Source: Nocardioides oceani
Lineage (GTDB): Bacteria > Actinomycetota > Actinomycetes > Propionibacteriales > Nocardioidaceae
DNA: 64,000 nt
Direction: 5' to 3'
Assembly: GCF_030412965.1 (NCBI RefSeq)
Contig: NZ_JAUHJQ010000001.1
Coordinates: forward strand, 338,743-402,742
Shown here piece by piece: positions 18,143-27,488 of the stretch (its first letter is position 1; every line of letters begins with the position of its first letter). The position numbers and the translations under genes were made by a program. Below the pieces are notes generated by a model. It had not been told where the DNA came from. It saw nothing but the letters and a program-made list of their open reading frames with translations, and did no database searches.

Positions 18143-19075
18143 TCAGACCCGCTGGATCTGGCTGAAGGACAGCTCGACCGGGGTCTCGCGGCCGAAGATC
18201 TCGACGAGCGCCTTGACCCGCTGGGACTCGGCGTTGATCTCGGTGATCGTCGCGTGCAGCGTGGCGAACGGGCCGTCGACGACCATGACGGAGTCGGAGA
18301 CGTCGAAGTCGGCGACCTCGACCGGCTTCTTCGTGGCCGTGGCACCGGAGGAGACCGGCGCGGCGGTGCCGGCGGCGGCCGCCTCGGCCTCGGCGCGGGC
18401 GACCACGGCCGGGGCCAGCATGTTCTCGACCTCGCTCATGCTCAGCGGCACGGGCTGGTGGCTGTGACCGACGAAGCCGGTGACCGACGGCGTGTGCCGG
18501 ACGGCGGCCCAGGACTCGTCGGTGAGGTCCATCCGGACGAGGACGTAGCCGGGCAGGACGGTCCGCTTGACCATCTTGCGCTGGCCGTTCTTGATCTCCG
18601 CGACCTCCTCGGTGGGGACCACGATCTCGTGGATGTAGTCCTCCATGTTCAAGGAGATGATGCGATTCTCCAGGTTCGACTTCACCCGGTTCTCCATGCC
18701 GGAGTAGGTGTGCACGACGAACCAGTCACCGGGCTTGGCCCACAGCTCGCGGCGGAACGCCTCGAGGGGGTCCTCGTCGACAGGCTCCTCGACGGCCTCG
18801 GCGACCGCGTCGTCGGCGGAGTCCTCGTCATCGGCGTCGTCGGGGTCCGCGGCGTCGAGGGCGCGGTCCGCCTCGAGGTCCTCGGCGGTCGGCAGGTCGG
18901 TGTCGAGGCCCATGGCCTCGTCGGTGTCCTCGTCGGTCACCTCGGTGTCGAGGGCCGGGTCGAGCTCGATCTCGGAACCCTCGTCGGGCTGGCCGAAGAT
19001 GTCCTCCAGCGACGGCTCGTCCGTCATCGAGGTCGCCTCGGTCTCGTCGTACTGCTCCGACACGTGGTGCTCCAT
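18143..19075 (-). CDS. nusG: Transcription termination/antitermination protein NusG
   Basis: A 310-residue NusG. The NGN domain (about 113-215) has [21 protein letters not shown] and [15 protein letters not shown]; the C-terminal KOW domain (about 257-310) has [15 protein letters not shown] and ends FSQIQRV. An acidic N-terminal extension of about 110 residues precedes NGN, and an Ala/Thr-rich linker of some 30 residues separates the domains. The first ATG is at 19075; the GTG at 19063 (VSEQYDETE) has GGAG at a better distance and may be the true start. It lies between secE and rplK, the standard order. Confidence 0.95.
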   Translation of the reverse strand: MEHHVSEQYDETEATSMTDEPSLEDIFGQPDEGSEIELDPALDTEVTDEDTDEAMGLDTDLPTAEDLEADRALDAADPDDADDEDSADDAVAEAVEEPVDEDPLEAFRRELWAKPGDWFVVHTYSGMENRVKSNLENRIISLNMEDYIHEIVVPTEEVAEIKNGQRKMVKRTVLPGYVLVRMDLTDESWAAVRHTPSVTGFVGHSHQPVPLSMSEVENMLAPAVVARAEAEAAAAGTAAPVSSGATATKKPVEVADFDVSDSVMVVDGPFATLHATITEINAESQRVKALVEIFGRETPVELSFSQIQRV

Positions 19076-19127
19076 CAGTTGGTTCGTCAGGTGGGTCGTG
19101 ATCGGGCCCGGCAGCGCCGGGCCGGGG

Positions 19128-19379
19128 TCACTGGTCGCTGTTCCCCGCGAAGACCTCGAAGGCCAGCTGCCCGAAGCCGAGGTCGAGCAGCGAGACGATC
19201 GCCATCATGAACAGGACGAAGACCAGGACCACCAGGAAGTAGGTGACCAGCTGCTCCTGGGTCGGGTAGACGACCTTGCGGAGCTCGGCGACGACCTGGC
19301 GGTAGAACGTCGCAGGCCCCGTGCGGGGCTTGTCCGCCTTGCCGTCACGTGTCCCCTGGACCGCGTTGCTGTCCGACAC
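19128..19379 (-). CDS. secE: Preprotein translocase subunit SecE
   Basis: An 83-residue single-span subunit of the SecYEG channel. A charged N-terminal region is followed by the SecE amphipathic motif ([16 protein letters not shown], about 25-40) and one membrane helix (about 44-66). The GTG at 19379 (VSDSNAVQG) has GAGG eight bases upstream. A longer frame reaches back into the tRNA-Trp gene and was rejected. It leads into nusG. Confidence 0.93.
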   Translation of the reverse strand: MSDSNAVQGTRDGKADKPRTGPATFYRQVVAELRKVVYPTQEQLVTYFLVVLVFVLFMMAIVSLLDLGFGQLAFEVFAGNSDQ

Positions 19380-19421
19380 GCCGGTCACCTCTTCTCGATC
19401 ACTTGTGGTGCTGCGGATCTG

Positions 19422-19494
19422 CAGGGCACGAGGGACTTGAACCCCCAACCTTCGGTTTTGGAGACCGATGCTCTGCCAGTTGAGCTAGTGCCCT
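19422..19494 (-). tRNA. tRNA-Trp (CCA)
   Basis: A 73-nt cloverleaf with acceptor AGGGCAC/GTGCCCT, anticodon loop CTCCAAAA with anticodon CCA, and a GGTTCAAGTCC T-arm; discriminator G. It precedes secE, as trpT does in other actinobacteria. CCA is not encoded. Confidence 0.96.
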
Positions 19495-19629
19495 CCGGTG
19501 GCTTCCGGGCATGCCGAAGCATGGGGGGAATCCACCAGTCGTGGAGTCTACGGGTGCACCGATGCGGAGTCCAAACGCAGCCCGAAACCCCGACGAGACG
19601 CGGCCGTGCCCGCCCCTACGATGGGGCGC

Positions 19630-20862
19630 ATGAGCTCCCAGCCCGCCCCCGGCACGTCCACCAGCCCCCGCGAGCGACGCGTCTCGCAGCGCATCGGCGC
19701 CATCGCGGAGTCCGCGACGCTGAAGGTCGACGCCAAGGCCAAGGCGCTCAAGGCCGAGGGCCGGCCGGTCATCGGCTTCGGTGCCGGCGAGCCGGACTTC
19801 CCGACGCCCGACTACATCGTCGAGGCGGCGGTCGAGGCCTGCCGCGACCCGAGGAACCACCGCTACACCCCCGCCGGCGGCCTGCCGGAGCTGAAGAAGG
19901 CGATCGCCGAGAAGACCCGGCGTGACAGCGGCCTCGAGGTCGACCCCGCCCAGGTGCTGGTGACCAACGGCGGCAAGCAGGCGATCTACGAGGCGTTCGC
20001 CGCGATGCTCGACCCGGGCGACGAGGTGATCGTGCCGGCGCCGTACTGGACGACGTACCCCGAGTCGATCCGCCTCGCCGGCGGCGTCCCGGTGGAGGTG
20101 CTCGCCGACGAGACCCAGGACTACAAGGTGACCGTCGAGCAGCTCGAGGCGGCGCGCACCGAGCGGACCAAGGTGCTGCTGTTCGTCTCCCCGTCCAACC
20201 CGACCGGGGCGGTCTACACCGCCGACGAGATCCGCGCGATCGGCGCCTGGGTCGAGGAGCACGGGCTGTGGGTGCTCACCGACGAGATCTACGAGCACCT
20301 GGTGTACGACGGCGTCGAGACCGGCTCGCTGCCGGTGCTGTGCCCCGAGCTGGCCGACCACACCGTCGTGGTGAACGGCGTCGCGAAGACCTACGCGATG
20401 ACCGGCTGGCGGGTCGGCTGGATCATCGCGCCCAAGGACCTCGTCAAGGCCGCCGGCAACCTGCAGTCCCACGCGACCTCGAACGTCGCCAACGTCTCCC
20501 AGCGCGCCGCCCTCGCGGCCATCGAGGGCGACCTGTCGGCCGTCGACGAGATGAAGCAGGCCTTCGACCGCCGCCGGAAGACGATCGTCTCGATGCTCAA
20601 CGAGATCGACGGCGTGGTCTGCCCGACCCCGACCGGCGCGTTCTACGCCTACCCCTCGGTCAAGGGCCTGCTCGGCAAGGAGCACGACGGCCGGGTGATC
20701 GACAGCTCGGTCGACCTCGCCGAGTACATCCTGGAGAAGGCCGAGGTCGCCGTCGTCCCGGGTGAGGCCTTCGGCTCCCCCGGCTACCTGCGGCTCTCCT
20801 ACGCTCTCGGCGACGACGACCTGGTCGAGGGCGTCTCGCGGCTGCAGAAGCTCTTCGCTTGA
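19630..20862 (+). CDS. aspC: Pyridoxal-phosphate aminotransferase, aspartate aminotransferase type
   Basis: A 410-residue class I/II aminotransferase. Recognisable features are [13 protein letters not shown] near the N terminus, the YTPAGG and [11 protein letters not shown] cofactor-binding segments, [22 protein letters not shown], the PLP Schiff-base Lys at about 253 in [15 protein letters not shown], and the substrate-binding Arg in [12 protein letters not shown]. It probably transfers the amino group between aspartate and 2-oxoglutarate. The ATG at 19630 is preferred over an upstream frame that enters the tRNA-Trp region. Its TGA overlaps the TTG start of the next gene, so the two are coupled. 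Confidence 0.93.
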   Translation: MSSQPAPGTSTSPRERRVSQRIGAIAESATLKVDAKAKALKAEGRPVIGFGAGEPDFPTPDYIVEAAVEACRDPRNHRYTPAGGLPELKKAIAEKTRRDSGLEVDPAQVLVTNGGKQAIYEAFAAMLDPGDEVIVPAPYWTTYPESIRLAGGVPVEVLADETQDYKVTVEQLEAARTERTKVLLFVSPSNPTGAVYTADEIRAIGAWVEEHGLWVLTDEIYEHLVYDGVETGSLPVLCPELADHTVVVNGVAKTYAMTGWRVGWIIAPKDLVKAAGNLQSHATSNVANVSQRAALAAIEGDLSAVDEMKQAFDRRRKTIVSMLNEIDGVVCPTPTGAFYAYPSVKGLLGKEHDGRVIDSSVDLAEYILEKAEVAVVPGEAFGSPGYLRLSYALGDDDLVEGVSRLQKLFA

Positions 20863-21896
20863 TCCCTCCGGCGGGAGCGTCCGCAGGTCCCCGTGACCTG
20901 CGGACGCTGCCCAAGGCGCACCTGCACCTGCACTTCACGGGCTCCATGCGTCACGGGACGCTGCTGGAGCTGGCCGAGCGGGACGGCATCCGGCTCCCCG
21001 ACCAGCTGGTCGCCGACTGGCCGCCCCAGCTGAGCGCCGCCGACGAGAAGGGCTGGTTCCGGTTCCAGCGGCTCTACGACGTCGCCCGGTCGGTGCTGCG
21101 CACCGAGGACGACGTGCGCCGGCTGGTGCGCGAGGCCGCCGAGGACGACGTCGCGGACGGCGGCCGGTGGCTGGAGATCCAGGTCGACCCGAGCGGGTAC
21201 GCCGCCCGGTTCGGCGGGATCACGGCGTTCACCGACCTGGTGCTCGACGCGGTCGCCGACGCCTCGCGGAGCACCGGCCTCGGCATCGCGCTGGTCGTCG
21301 CCGCGAACCGCACGCGGCACCCGCTCGACGCCCGGACCCTCGCCCGGCTCGCGGCGCAGTACGCCGGCCGCGGCGTGGTCGGCTTCGGCCTCTCCAACGA
21401 CGAGCGGCGCGGCTCGACGGCCGACTTCGCCCGTGCGTTCGAGATCGCCGAGCGCGCCGGGCTGCTTCTCGCGCCGCACGGCGGCGAGCTCCGCGGGTCC
21501 GAGCACGTCCGGCTGTGCCTGGACGCGCTGCACGCCGACCGGCTGGGCCACGGGGTGCGCTCCGCGGAGGACCCGGCGCTGCTGGAGCGCATCGTCTCCG
21601 CGGGCGTCGCGCTCGAGGTCTGCCCGGTCTCCAACGTCGCCCTCGGCGTCTACTCCGACCTCACCTCGGTGCCGCTGCCGACCCTGCTCGCGGCCGGCGC
21701 GACGGTCGCCCTCGGCGCGGACGACCCGCTGCTGTTCGGCTCGCGCCTGGCCGGGCAGTACGCCACGATGCGCGCCGCCCACGACCTGCCCGACGCCACG
21801 CTCGCCGAGCTCGCCCGGATGTCCTTCCGCGCCTCCCGGGCGCCGTCGGACGTCCTCGACGCCGGGCTGGCCGCGATCGACGACTGGCTCGGCTAG
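20859..21896 (+). CDS. add: Adenosine deaminase family protein
   Basis: A 345-residue metal-dependent deaminase of the adenosine/AMP deaminase family. Zinc ligands appear as HLHLH (21-25), the His of LAPHGGE and the Asp of [14 protein letters not shown] and LEVCPVSN are further family blocks. It most likely converts adenosine to inosine, although relatives with other purine substrates exist. The TTG start shares TTGA with the aspC stop. Its own stop uses a CTAG tetranucleotide that also encodes the murB stop on the other strand. Confidence 0.85.
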   Translation: MIPPAGASAGPRDLRTLPKAHLHLHFTGSMRHGTLLELAERDGIRLPDQLVADWPPQLSAADEKGWFRFQRLYDVARSVLRTEDDVRRLVREAAEDDVADGGRWLEIQVDPSGYAARFGGITAFTDLVLDAVADASRSTGLGIALVVAANRTRHPLDARTLARLAAQYAGRGVVGFGLSNDERRGSTADFARAFEIAERAGLLLAPHGGELRGSEHVRLCLDALHADRLGHGVRSAEDPALLERIVSAGVALEVCPVSNVALGVYSDLTSVPLPTLLAAGATVALGADDPLLFGSRLAGQYATMRAAHDLPDATLAELARMSFRASRAPSDVLDAGLAAIDDWLG

Positions 21897-22930
21897 AGCT
21901 CGCAGCCGACGAGCACCGGCTCGTTCACCAGCCGGATGCCGTACGCCGCCTGGACCCCGTCGCGCACCTCGCGGGCCAAGTCGAGCAGCTCGGCCGTGGT
22001 GGCCCCGCCGCGGTTGGTGAGCGCGAGCGCGTGCTTGGTCGACAGCGACGCCCGCCCGGCGGCGTACCCCTTGCCGAAGCCGGCGTGGTCGATGAGCCAC
22101 GCGGCCGAGGTCTTGACCAGCCCGTCGCCGGCGGGCCAGGCCGGGGCACCCTCGGGGACCTGGTCGGCGGGCACGACCGGGTTGGTGAAGAACGAGCCGG
22201 CGCTCCACGTGTCGGGGTCGGCGTCGTCGAGGACCATGCCCTTGCCGCGCCGCAGGCCCAGCACCGCGTCGCGGACGTCCCGCAGCGGCGCGCGCCGGCC
22301 GATCTCGACGCCCAGGGCGCGAGCCAGCTCGGCGTACTGCACCGGGGCGCCGAGGGTGCCCTGGCGCAGCTGGAAGGTGACCGAGAGGACGACGTGGCGG
22401 CCGGGGTCGGCCTTGAACCGGGAGTGCCGGTAGCCGAAGTGGCACTCGGCGTTGGCGAAGGTGCGCACGCCCTTGAGCACGCGGTCCCAGACGCGGACCG
22501 AGGCGATGGTCTGGGAGACCTCCTGGCCGTAGGCGCCGACGTTCTGGACCGGGGTGGCGCCCACCGAGCCGGGGATGCCGGAGAGGGCCTCGACGCCAAC
22601 CCAGCCGCGGTCGACGGCGACCTCGACGAGGTGGTCCCAGGACTCCCCCGCGGCGACGGTGACCATGACCCCGCCGCACGACGGGTCGTCGTCCTCGATG
22701 TCGGCGGTGATGCCGGTGGTGGCGACCTTGACGACACGGCCTGGGAAGCCCTCGTCGGCGACCACGAGGTTGCTGCCGCCGCCCAGGACGAGCACCGGCC
22801 CGTCGGTGTCGAGGGCGGCGACCAGCTCCTCCTCGGTGGTGGCGACGACGAGCTCGCCGGCCGGCCCGCCGAGGCGGAGGGTCGTGTGGTCGCGCAGCAG
22901 GGCGGACCGCCCCGGGACAGGGTCAGGCAC
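21893..22930 (-). CDS. murB: UDP-N-acetylmuramate dehydrogenase
   Basis: A 345-residue flavoenzyme reducing UDP-GlcNAc-enolpyruvate to UDP-MurNAc in peptidoglycan synthesis. The FAD-binding block VLGGGSNLVVAD is near residue 48, with EALSGIPGSVGATPVQNVGAYG further on. Catalytic residues are visible as Arg in GYRHSRFK, Ser in SAGSFFTNP and Glu in NEPVLVG near the C terminus. It overlaps the upstream MaoC-like gene by 8 bp and converges tail-to-tail with add. Confidence 0.96.
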   Translation of the reverse strand: MPDPVPGRSALLRDHTTLRLGGPAGELVVATTEEELVAALDTDGPVLVLGGGSNLVVADEGFPGRVVKVATTGITADIEDDDPSCGGVMVTVAAGESWDHLVEVAVDRGWVGVEALSGIPGSVGATPVQNVGAYGQEVSQTIASVRVWDRVLKGVRTFANAECHFGYRHSRFKADPGRHVVLSVTFQLRQGTLGAPVQYAELARALGVEIGRRAPLRDVRDAVLGLRRGKGMVLDDADPDTWSAGSFFTNPVVPADQVPEGAPAWPAGDGLVKTSAAWLIDHAGFGKGYAAGRASLSTKHALALTNRGGATTAELLDLAREVRDGVQAAYGIRLVNEPVLVGCEL

Positions 22931-23321
22931 GGACGACGGCCTTCGGCATGCCGAGCACCTTCTGCCCGCCGGAGGTGACGGTCAGCGCGATGGCCGCGCG
23001 GCCGTCCTCGACCGAGGAGACGGTGCCGGCGACCTCGACCTCGACGCCGGTGTCGTCGTCGGGCACCACGACCGGTGCGGTGAACTTCGCGCCGAGCTCG
23101 AGCACCTCGGCGTCACCGGTCCAGGTGGCCACGGCGCGGGCGGCCAGGGCGAGGGTGTACATCCCGTGCGCGATCACCCCGGGCAGGCCGACCTCGGCCG
23201 CGACCCGGTCGGACCAGTGGATCGGGTTGAAGTCGCCGGACGCGCCGGCGTACCGCACCAGGTCGGAGCGGCGCACGACGTAGCGCTGGACGGCCAGCTC
23301 GGTGCCGGGCTCGAGGCTCAT
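22923..23321 (-). CDS. hadB: MaoC-type dehydratase, HadB-like
   Basis: A 132-residue hot-dog-fold protein with the hydratase-2 catalytic motif DFNPIHWSD followed by GVIAHGMY, giving the Asp/His pair. It corresponds to HadB, the active subunit of the (3R)-hydroxyacyl-ACP dehydratase of type II fatty acid synthesis in mycobacteria. It starts in an ATGA overlap with the HadA-like gene and runs 8 bp into murB. The same gene order (rpmG, hadA, hadB) exists in mycobacteria. Whether it serves fatty-acid elongation here is an inference. Confidence 0.85.
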   Translation of the reverse strand: MSLEPGTELAVQRYVVRRSDLVRYAGASGDFNPIHWSDRVAAEVGLPGVIAHGMYTLALAARAVATWTGDAEVLELGAKFTAPVVVPDDDTGVEVEVAGTVSSVEDGRAAIALTVTSGGQKVLGMPKAVVRA

Positions 23322-23716
23322 GCCGCACCCCGGTGGACGAGCGTCGCGCTGGTCGCGCAGACGAGCGACCCGTCGGCGTCGAGGACCTCGCTGGTGGTGC
23401 CGATGATGTCGTTGCCGCCGATGGAGCGGACGCTGGCGACGGTCAGGCTCGCGGTCAGCACGTCGCCGACGCGGACGGGCCGCTCGTAGCGGAACCGCTG
23501 GTCGCCGTGGACGATCCGGGAGAGCTCGATGCCCACGTCGGCGAGGAAGGCGTTCATCGCCTCGAAGGCCAGCACGATCGGGAACGTCGGCGGCACGGGG
23601 CCGCCGTCCCAGACGGCGCCGGTGGTGGCCGCGAGCTCGCGGACCTTCTCCTCCGAGACGGTGTGGGGCCGCGTGGGCGGGAACGTCCTGCCCACCAGCG
23701 AGGCGTCGACCGGCAT
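23318..23716 (-). CDS. hadA: MaoC-type dehydratase subunit, HadA-like
   Basis: A 132-residue hot-dog-fold protein lacking the Asp/His catalytic motif of its neighbour. It carries PPTFPIVLAFEAMNAFLADVG and GDQRFRYERPVRVGDVL, the substrate-binding FAS1A/HadA-type signature. It should form a heterodimer with the HadB-like protein. The ATG at 23716 (MPVDASLVGRTFPPT) is preferred; a longer frame crosses the rpmG terminator. The ribosome site is weak. Confidence 0.85.
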   Translation of the reverse strand: MPVDASLVGRTFPPTRPHTVSEEKVRELAATTGAVWDGGPVPPTFPIVLAFEAMNAFLADVGIELSRIVHGDQRFRYERPVRVGDVLTASLTVASVRSIGGNDIIGTTSEVLDADGSLVCATSATLVHRGAA

Positions 23717-23790
23717 GCGCTCGACCCTACCGGGGGCCCACCCGCCCGGCCGAGCCGGCGGACGCACCTCGCGGACGGCCCGAAATGGCG

Positions 23791-23820
23791 ACGACCCGCC
23801 CGGAGGACCGGGCGGGTCGT
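23791..23820 (-). terminator. Hairpin terminator after rpmG
   Basis: A 13-bp perfect stem (ACGACCCGCCCGG and complement) with a 4-base AGGA loop lies about 20 bases beyond the rpmG stop. The following minus-strand tract is only modestly T-rich (CGCCATTTCGG). Confidence 0.65.
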
Positions 23821-23841
23821 GCAGTGCTGGGGTGTCGCGCG

Positions 23842-24012
23842 TCAGCGGGTCTCGCGGTGAGCCCGGTGGCAGCGGCAACGGGGGCAGAACTTCGCCAGCT
23901 CGAGCCGGTCGGGGTCGTTGCGGCGGTTCTTCTTCGTGATGTAGTTGCGCTCCTTGCACTCGACACAGGCGAGCGTGATCTTGGGGCGAACGTCGGAGCT
24001 CTTGGAGGCCAC
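23842..24012 (-). CDS. rpmG: 50S ribosomal protein L33
   Basis: A 56-residue ribosomal protein beginning [19 protein letters not shown]. It keeps both CxxC pairs (CVEC and CPRC), so it is the zinc-binding C+ form. The GTG start at 24012 has AAGGA at proper distance; an upstream in-frame start would run into tRNA-Met. It sits between tRNA-Met and the hadAB-like genes, a conserved actinobacterial arrangement. Confidence 0.96.
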   Translation of the reverse strand: MASKSSDVRPKITLACVECKERNYITKKNRRNDPDRLELAKFCPRCRCHRAHRETR

Positions 24013-24057
24013 GGGAAGTCCTTCGGGGTCGAGGTGCTGCGGTGCTGCGGATCTGAG

Positions 24058-24131
24058 TAGCGGGGGCGGGACTCGAACCCGCGACACCACGATTATGAGC
24101 CGTGTGCTCTAACCACCTGAGCTACCCCGCC
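24058..24131 (-). tRNA. tRNA-Met (CAT)
   Basis: A 74-nt cloverleaf with acceptor GGCGGGG/CCCCGCT (one G-U pair), anticodon CAT in GGCTCATAATC and a GCGGGTTCGAGTCCCGC T-arm. It is most likely elongator tRNA-Met given its place between tRNA-Thr and rpmG. A lysidine-modified tRNA-Ile with the same anticodon cannot be excluded by eye. Confidence 0.92.
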
Positions 24132-24187
24132 ACCGGGACAGGGGGTGTGCCGACCAGGTTACCGGTCGACACCATCCGCTTTCCCAG

Positions 24188-24260
24188 AGCCCCTTTACGG
24201 AATCGAACCGTAGACCTTCTCCTTACCATGGAGACGCTCTGCCGACTGAGCTAAAGGGGC
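24188..24260 (-). tRNA. tRNA-Thr (GGT)
   Basis: A 73-nt cloverleaf with acceptor GCCCCTT/AAGGGGC, anticodon stem TCTCC/GGAGA around loop ATGGTAA (anticodon GGT), and T-arm TACGGTTCGATTCCGTA. It heads the tRNA-Thr, tRNA-Met, rpmG series. Confidence 0.95.
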
Positions 24261-24355
24261 AACGACGGAGAACCATACAGACCTCCACCGGGACCACAAA
24301 ATCGGGCGGCGGGAGTCGTCCGAGGGGTCGTCGAGGGGGTCCTCCGGAGGGTCGT

Positions 24356-25777
24356 TCAGGACCCCGTCGGAGCGGTGATCCGGGCGAACGGAGCCGCCTC
24401 CTCGAGCTCGAGCGCGAGCTCCAGCAGCAGCGGCTCGCGGCCCGCCCCGGCGCCCAGCATCATCCCCTGCGGCAGCCCCTCGGCGGTGGTCGCGAGCGGC
24501 AGGGAGACGGCCGGCTCGCCGGTCACGTTCTGCCACGGCGTGAACGCCACCCAGGTGAGGATCCGCTCCATCGCCTGCTCGTAGCCGGCCGTGGGGTCCA
24601 GGTGCCCGACGAGCGGCGTGGTGGTCGCCAGGGTCGGGCTCAGCACGACGTCGTGGCGCTCGTGGAAGGCAGCGCCGAGGGCCGCCGCCCGGCGCAGCCG
24701 GCGCAGGGCCCCGGGCACGCGGTGCAGGTTGCGGCGGGCCAGCCGGTCGAGCCCGCGGGTCAGCGGGTCGCACCGCTCGACGTCCCACGACCGGCCGTGC
24801 GTGAGCCGCCCGGTGCGCACGATCGCGCTCGCCAGGACGCTCCAGTAGAGGAGGAAGTCGTCGGCGAAGGTCGGCGGCGCCGGCGCGGCCACCTCCTCGA
24901 CGTGGTGGCCGAGGCCCGCGAGCAGGTCGGCGGTACGTCGCGTGAGGGCCGCGACCTCGGGGTCGGCCGTGCGGCCGGCGGCCGCCGTGACGACCCCGAC
25001 CCGGAGCCGCCGGCGCCCGGGGCGGGTGACGTCGCCGACCGGCGGCAGGTGCAGCGCGCGGTAGACCCGCTCGGCCTCGCGCAGGAACGCCGCCGTGTCC
25101 CGCACGCTGCGGGTGACCACCCCGTCGGCGACGATGCGCAGCGGCATGCTGCGGTGCATCGCGTCCTGGGCGAGCCGCCCGCGGGTGGGCTTGAGCCCGA
25201 CGAGGCCGCACGCGGCGGCGGGGATGCGGATCGAGCCGCCGCCGTCGTTCGCGTGGGCGAGCGGGACGGCTCCTGCGGCGACGAGCGCCGCGGACCCGGC
25301 CGACGAGGCGCCCGCGGTGTGGTCGGTCGACCACGGGTTGCGGACCGGCCCCTGCCGGGGGTGCTCGGCCGCCGGGGAGAAGCCGAACTCCGAGAGCCGC
25401 GACTTGCCCAGGGGCAGCAGGCCCGTCGCGAGGTACATCCGGGCCAGGTCGCCGTCGCGCCGCGCGGGCCGGGCGCGGAACGCGTCCGCGCCGTGCTGGG
25501 TGGGCATGCCGGCGACGTCGACGTTGTCCTTGACGAAGGTCGGGACGCCCGCGAAGAAGCCTCCCCGCGGGTCGCGCGCCTCGGCCCGCGCCCGGTCGTG
25601 GGCGCGGTGCGCGACCGCCCCGAGCCGCGGGTCGACCGCCTCCGTGCGGGCGATGGCGGCGGCCACGACCTCCTCGGTGCCCACCGCCCCGGACCGGAGA
25701 ACATCGACCAGCCCGACGGCGTCGTGGTCGGCGAGGGCGTCGTCGCGGAAGGCGTGGACCCGGGGCACGGGCGTCAA
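24356..25777 (-). CDS. Amidase signature family hydrolase
   Basis: A 473-residue amidase with the complete Ser-cisSer-Lys triad: Lys83 in PTFVKDN, Ser158 in GASSAGS and nucleophile Ser182 in GGGSIRIPA, 24 residues apart as in the family. No signal peptide is present. The C-terminal part (WVAFTPWQNVTGEPAVSLP) is also typical. It hydrolyses an amide, but no motif marks it as the GatA transamidosome subunit and no gatBC genes lie nearby, so a catabolic amidase is more likely. It follows lrgB by about 45 bases. Confidence 0.88.
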   Translation of the reverse strand: MTPVPRVHAFRDDALADHDAVGLVDVLRSGAVGTEEVVAAAIARTEAVDPRLGAVAHRAHDRARAEARDPRGGFFAGVPTFVKDNVDVAGMPTQHGADAFRARPARRDGDLARMYLATGLLPLGKSRLSEFGFSPAAEHPRQGPVRNPWSTDHTAGASSAGSAALVAAGAVPLAHANDGGGSIRIPAAACGLVGLKPTRGRLAQDAMHRSMPLRIVADGVVTRSVRDTAAFLREAERVYRALHLPPVGDVTRPGRRRLRVGVVTAAAGRTADPEVAALTRRTADLLAGLGHHVEEVAAPAPPTFADDFLLYWSVLASAIVRTGRLTHGRSWDVERCDPLTRGLDRLARRNLHRVPGALRRLRRAAALGAAFHERHDVVLSPTLATTTPLVGHLDPTAGYEQAMERILTWVAFTPWQNVTGEPAVSLPLATTAEGLPQGMMLGAGAGREPLLLELALELEEAAPFARITAPTGS

Positions 25778-25822
25778 CCTCCCACAGCACCGGTGGCGTC
25801 GCGGCCGGCCACGCTCGGCGGG

Positions 25823-26518
25823 CTAGAGCAGGAGGACCAGCAGCAGCGGCAGGAGCAGGCTGGTCGTCAGCGCGGTCAGGCCCATGGAGAGCCCCGCGAA
25901 CGCCCCCTCGGTCTGGTCCTCGGCCAGCGCCCGGGAGGCGCCGATGCCGTGGGAGACCCCACCGAGCGCCAGGCCGCGTGCGCGGCGGTCGGTGATCCGC
26001 GCGAGGCTGAGCACGGCCGGGCCGGCGACCGCGCCGAGGACGCCCACGGCGATGGTCAGCACGGCGGTCAGCGACGGGATCCCGCCGACGGTCCCCGACA
26101 GCGCGATCGACACCGGCGTGGTGGCCGCCTTGGGGCTGAGCGTCCGCGCGAGCTCCTCGTCCGCGCCGGTCCAGCGGGCCAGGAGGACGACGGAGACCAC
26201 CGACGTGACGACCCCGAGCGGCACGGCCACGAGCATCGGGACGACGAACCCCCGCAGCCGCGAGGCCTGGCGGTGCAGCGGGACCGCGAGCGCCACGGTG
26301 GCGGCGCCGAGCCAGAACGAGATCACCTGGACGCCGTCGGCGTAGACCGCGGCGTCGACGTCCAGCGCGAGGATCGCGGCGCCGGTGACCACGATCGCCA
26401 CCAGGACCGGCTGCGCCAGGGCGTGCCCGCGGGTCACGTCGCGCACCCAGCAGCCGAGCCGGTACGCCGCGAGCGTCAGCGCGACCAGGAACACCGGCGA
26501 CTCGACGAGCTCCCTCAC
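25823..26518 (-). CDS. lrgB: LrgB family membrane protein
   Basis: A 231-residue polytopic membrane protein of the LrgB/CidB family. The blocks LSPKAATTPVSIALS, LGGVSHGIGASRAL and GAFAGLSMGLTAL are characteristic. The family modulates murein hydrolase activity and cell lysis, or transports small organic acids such as pyruvate. The GTG at 26518 shares GTGA with the lrgA stop, so the pair is coupled; a longer frame inside lrgA was rejected. Confidence 0.88.
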   Translation of the reverse strand: MRELVESPVFLVALTLAAYRLGCWVRDVTRGHALAQPVLVAIVVTGAAILALDVDAAVYADGVQVISFWLGAATVALAVPLHRQASRLRGFVVPMLVAVPLGVVTSVVSVVLLARWTGADEELARTLSPKAATTPVSIALSGTVGGIPSLTAVLTIAVGVLGAVAGPAVLSLARITDRRARGLALGGVSHGIGASRALAEDQTEGAFAGLSMGLTALTTSLLLPLLLVLLL

Positions 26519-26889
26519 GCCCGGCTCCCCGGCCGCTCGAGGACGCGGGTCGTCCAGCCGATGACCACCAGCCCCAGCAGCCACGAGCCCGCCACGGCGA
26601 CCACCACCGGCACGGCGTCCTGCCGCAGGGCGCCGAGGTAGGCGACCACCCCGACGCCGGCCGGCACGAACAGCAGCTGCAGGTGGCGCAGCAACCCGTC
26701 GGCGGCCAGCACGGCGGCGTCCTGCTCGGTGTCGCGGCCACGCCGGCGACGTACCTCCAGGGCGAGGAGGAGCACGACCATGCCGACCACCGGCCCGGGC
26801 ACCGGGACGGCGGTCAGCCGGACCAGGACCTCCCCGGCGAGCTGGCAGACGACGAGCCAGGTGAGTCCGACGACCAGTCCAGGGGGCAC
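26515..26889 (-). CDS. lrgA: LrgA/CidA family membrane protein
   Basis: A 124-residue holin-like protein with about four hydrophobic segments and the family motif VPVPGPVVGMVVLLLAL. It begins MPPGLVVGLTWLVVC. LrgA and LrgB act together, and the tight overlap here fits that. It starts 16 bases after the stop of tag. Confidence 0.85.
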   Translation of the reverse strand: MPPGLVVGLTWLVVCQLAGEVLVRLTAVPVPGPVVGMVVLLLALEVRRRRGRDTEQDAAVLAADGLLRHLQLLFVPAGVGVVAYLGALRQDAVPVVVAVAGSWLLGLVVIGWTTRVLERPGSRA

Positions 26890-26905
26890 CGGGGCATCCT
26901 GCCGG

Positions 26906-27481
26906 TCAGGCGCCCCGGCGGTGGCAACCGACCAGGTGCGGGTCGAAGAGGCCGATCGCCTCCATCAGCGCGTGCATCGTCGTCGGCCCGACGAAGACGA
27001 AGCCGCGGCGCTTGAGCTCCTTCGACATCGCCACCGACGCCGGGGAGGTCGTGGCGACCTCGTCGGTGCTCGTCGGGGCCGGGGGCACCTCCGGCGCGAA
27101 GGACCGGAGCAGCGCCTCGAGCCCCTCCTGCTCGCGCAGGGCGAGGGTCGCGCGGGCGTTGGTGACCGCGGCGTCGACCTTGAGCCGGTTGCGGACGATG
27201 CCGGCGTCGGCCATCAGCCGGGCCCGGTCGGCGTCGTCGTACGCCGCGACGACCTCGGCGTCGAAGCCGGCGAACGCCGCCCGGAACGCCTCGCGCTTGC
27301 GCAGGATCGTCGCCCACGCCAGCCCGGACTGGAACGCCTCCAGCGTGAGGCGCTCGAGGTACGCCGCCTCGCCGGTGACCGGGCGGCCCCACTCGTCGTC
27401 GTGGTAGTCGCGCATCAGTCCCGGCCCGCCCGCCCAGGGGCACCGCGCGACGCCGTCCTCCCCCACCACCGGCCCGGTCAC
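26906..27481 (-). CDS. tag: DNA-3-methyladenine glycosylase I
   Basis: A 191-residue base-excision repair enzyme removing 3-methyladenine. Family features are CPWAGGPGLMRDYHDDEWG at the N terminus, LTLEAFQSGLAWATIL, FDAEVVA and the C-terminal DPHLVGCHRR. The Cys and His residues at both ends form the structural zinc site. The length equals the usual Tag protein. It follows the pirin gene by 7 bases, likely the same transcript, without an obvious functional link. Confidence 0.94.
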   Translation of the reverse strand: MTGPVVGEDGVARCPWAGGPGLMRDYHDDEWGRPVTGEAAYLERLTLEAFQSGLAWATILRKREAFRAAFAGFDAEVVAAYDDADRARLMADAGIVRNRLKVDAAVTNARATLALREQEGLEALLRSFAPEVPPAPTSTDEVATTSPASVAMSKELKRRGFVFVGPTTMHALMEAIGLFDPHLVGCHRRGA

Positions 27482-27488
27482 CGGCGCC

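Noticed and set aside
19128..19448. Longer secE start at 19448
   Set aside because: It would overlap the tRNA-Trp gene, and the extra residues have no SecE character; GTG at 19379 has a proper ribosome site.
24188..24260. tRNA genes as integration sites of a mobile element (also 24058, 63414)
   Set aside because: No integrase, direct repeat of a tRNA 3' end or change in base composition was found next to any of the tRNA genes.
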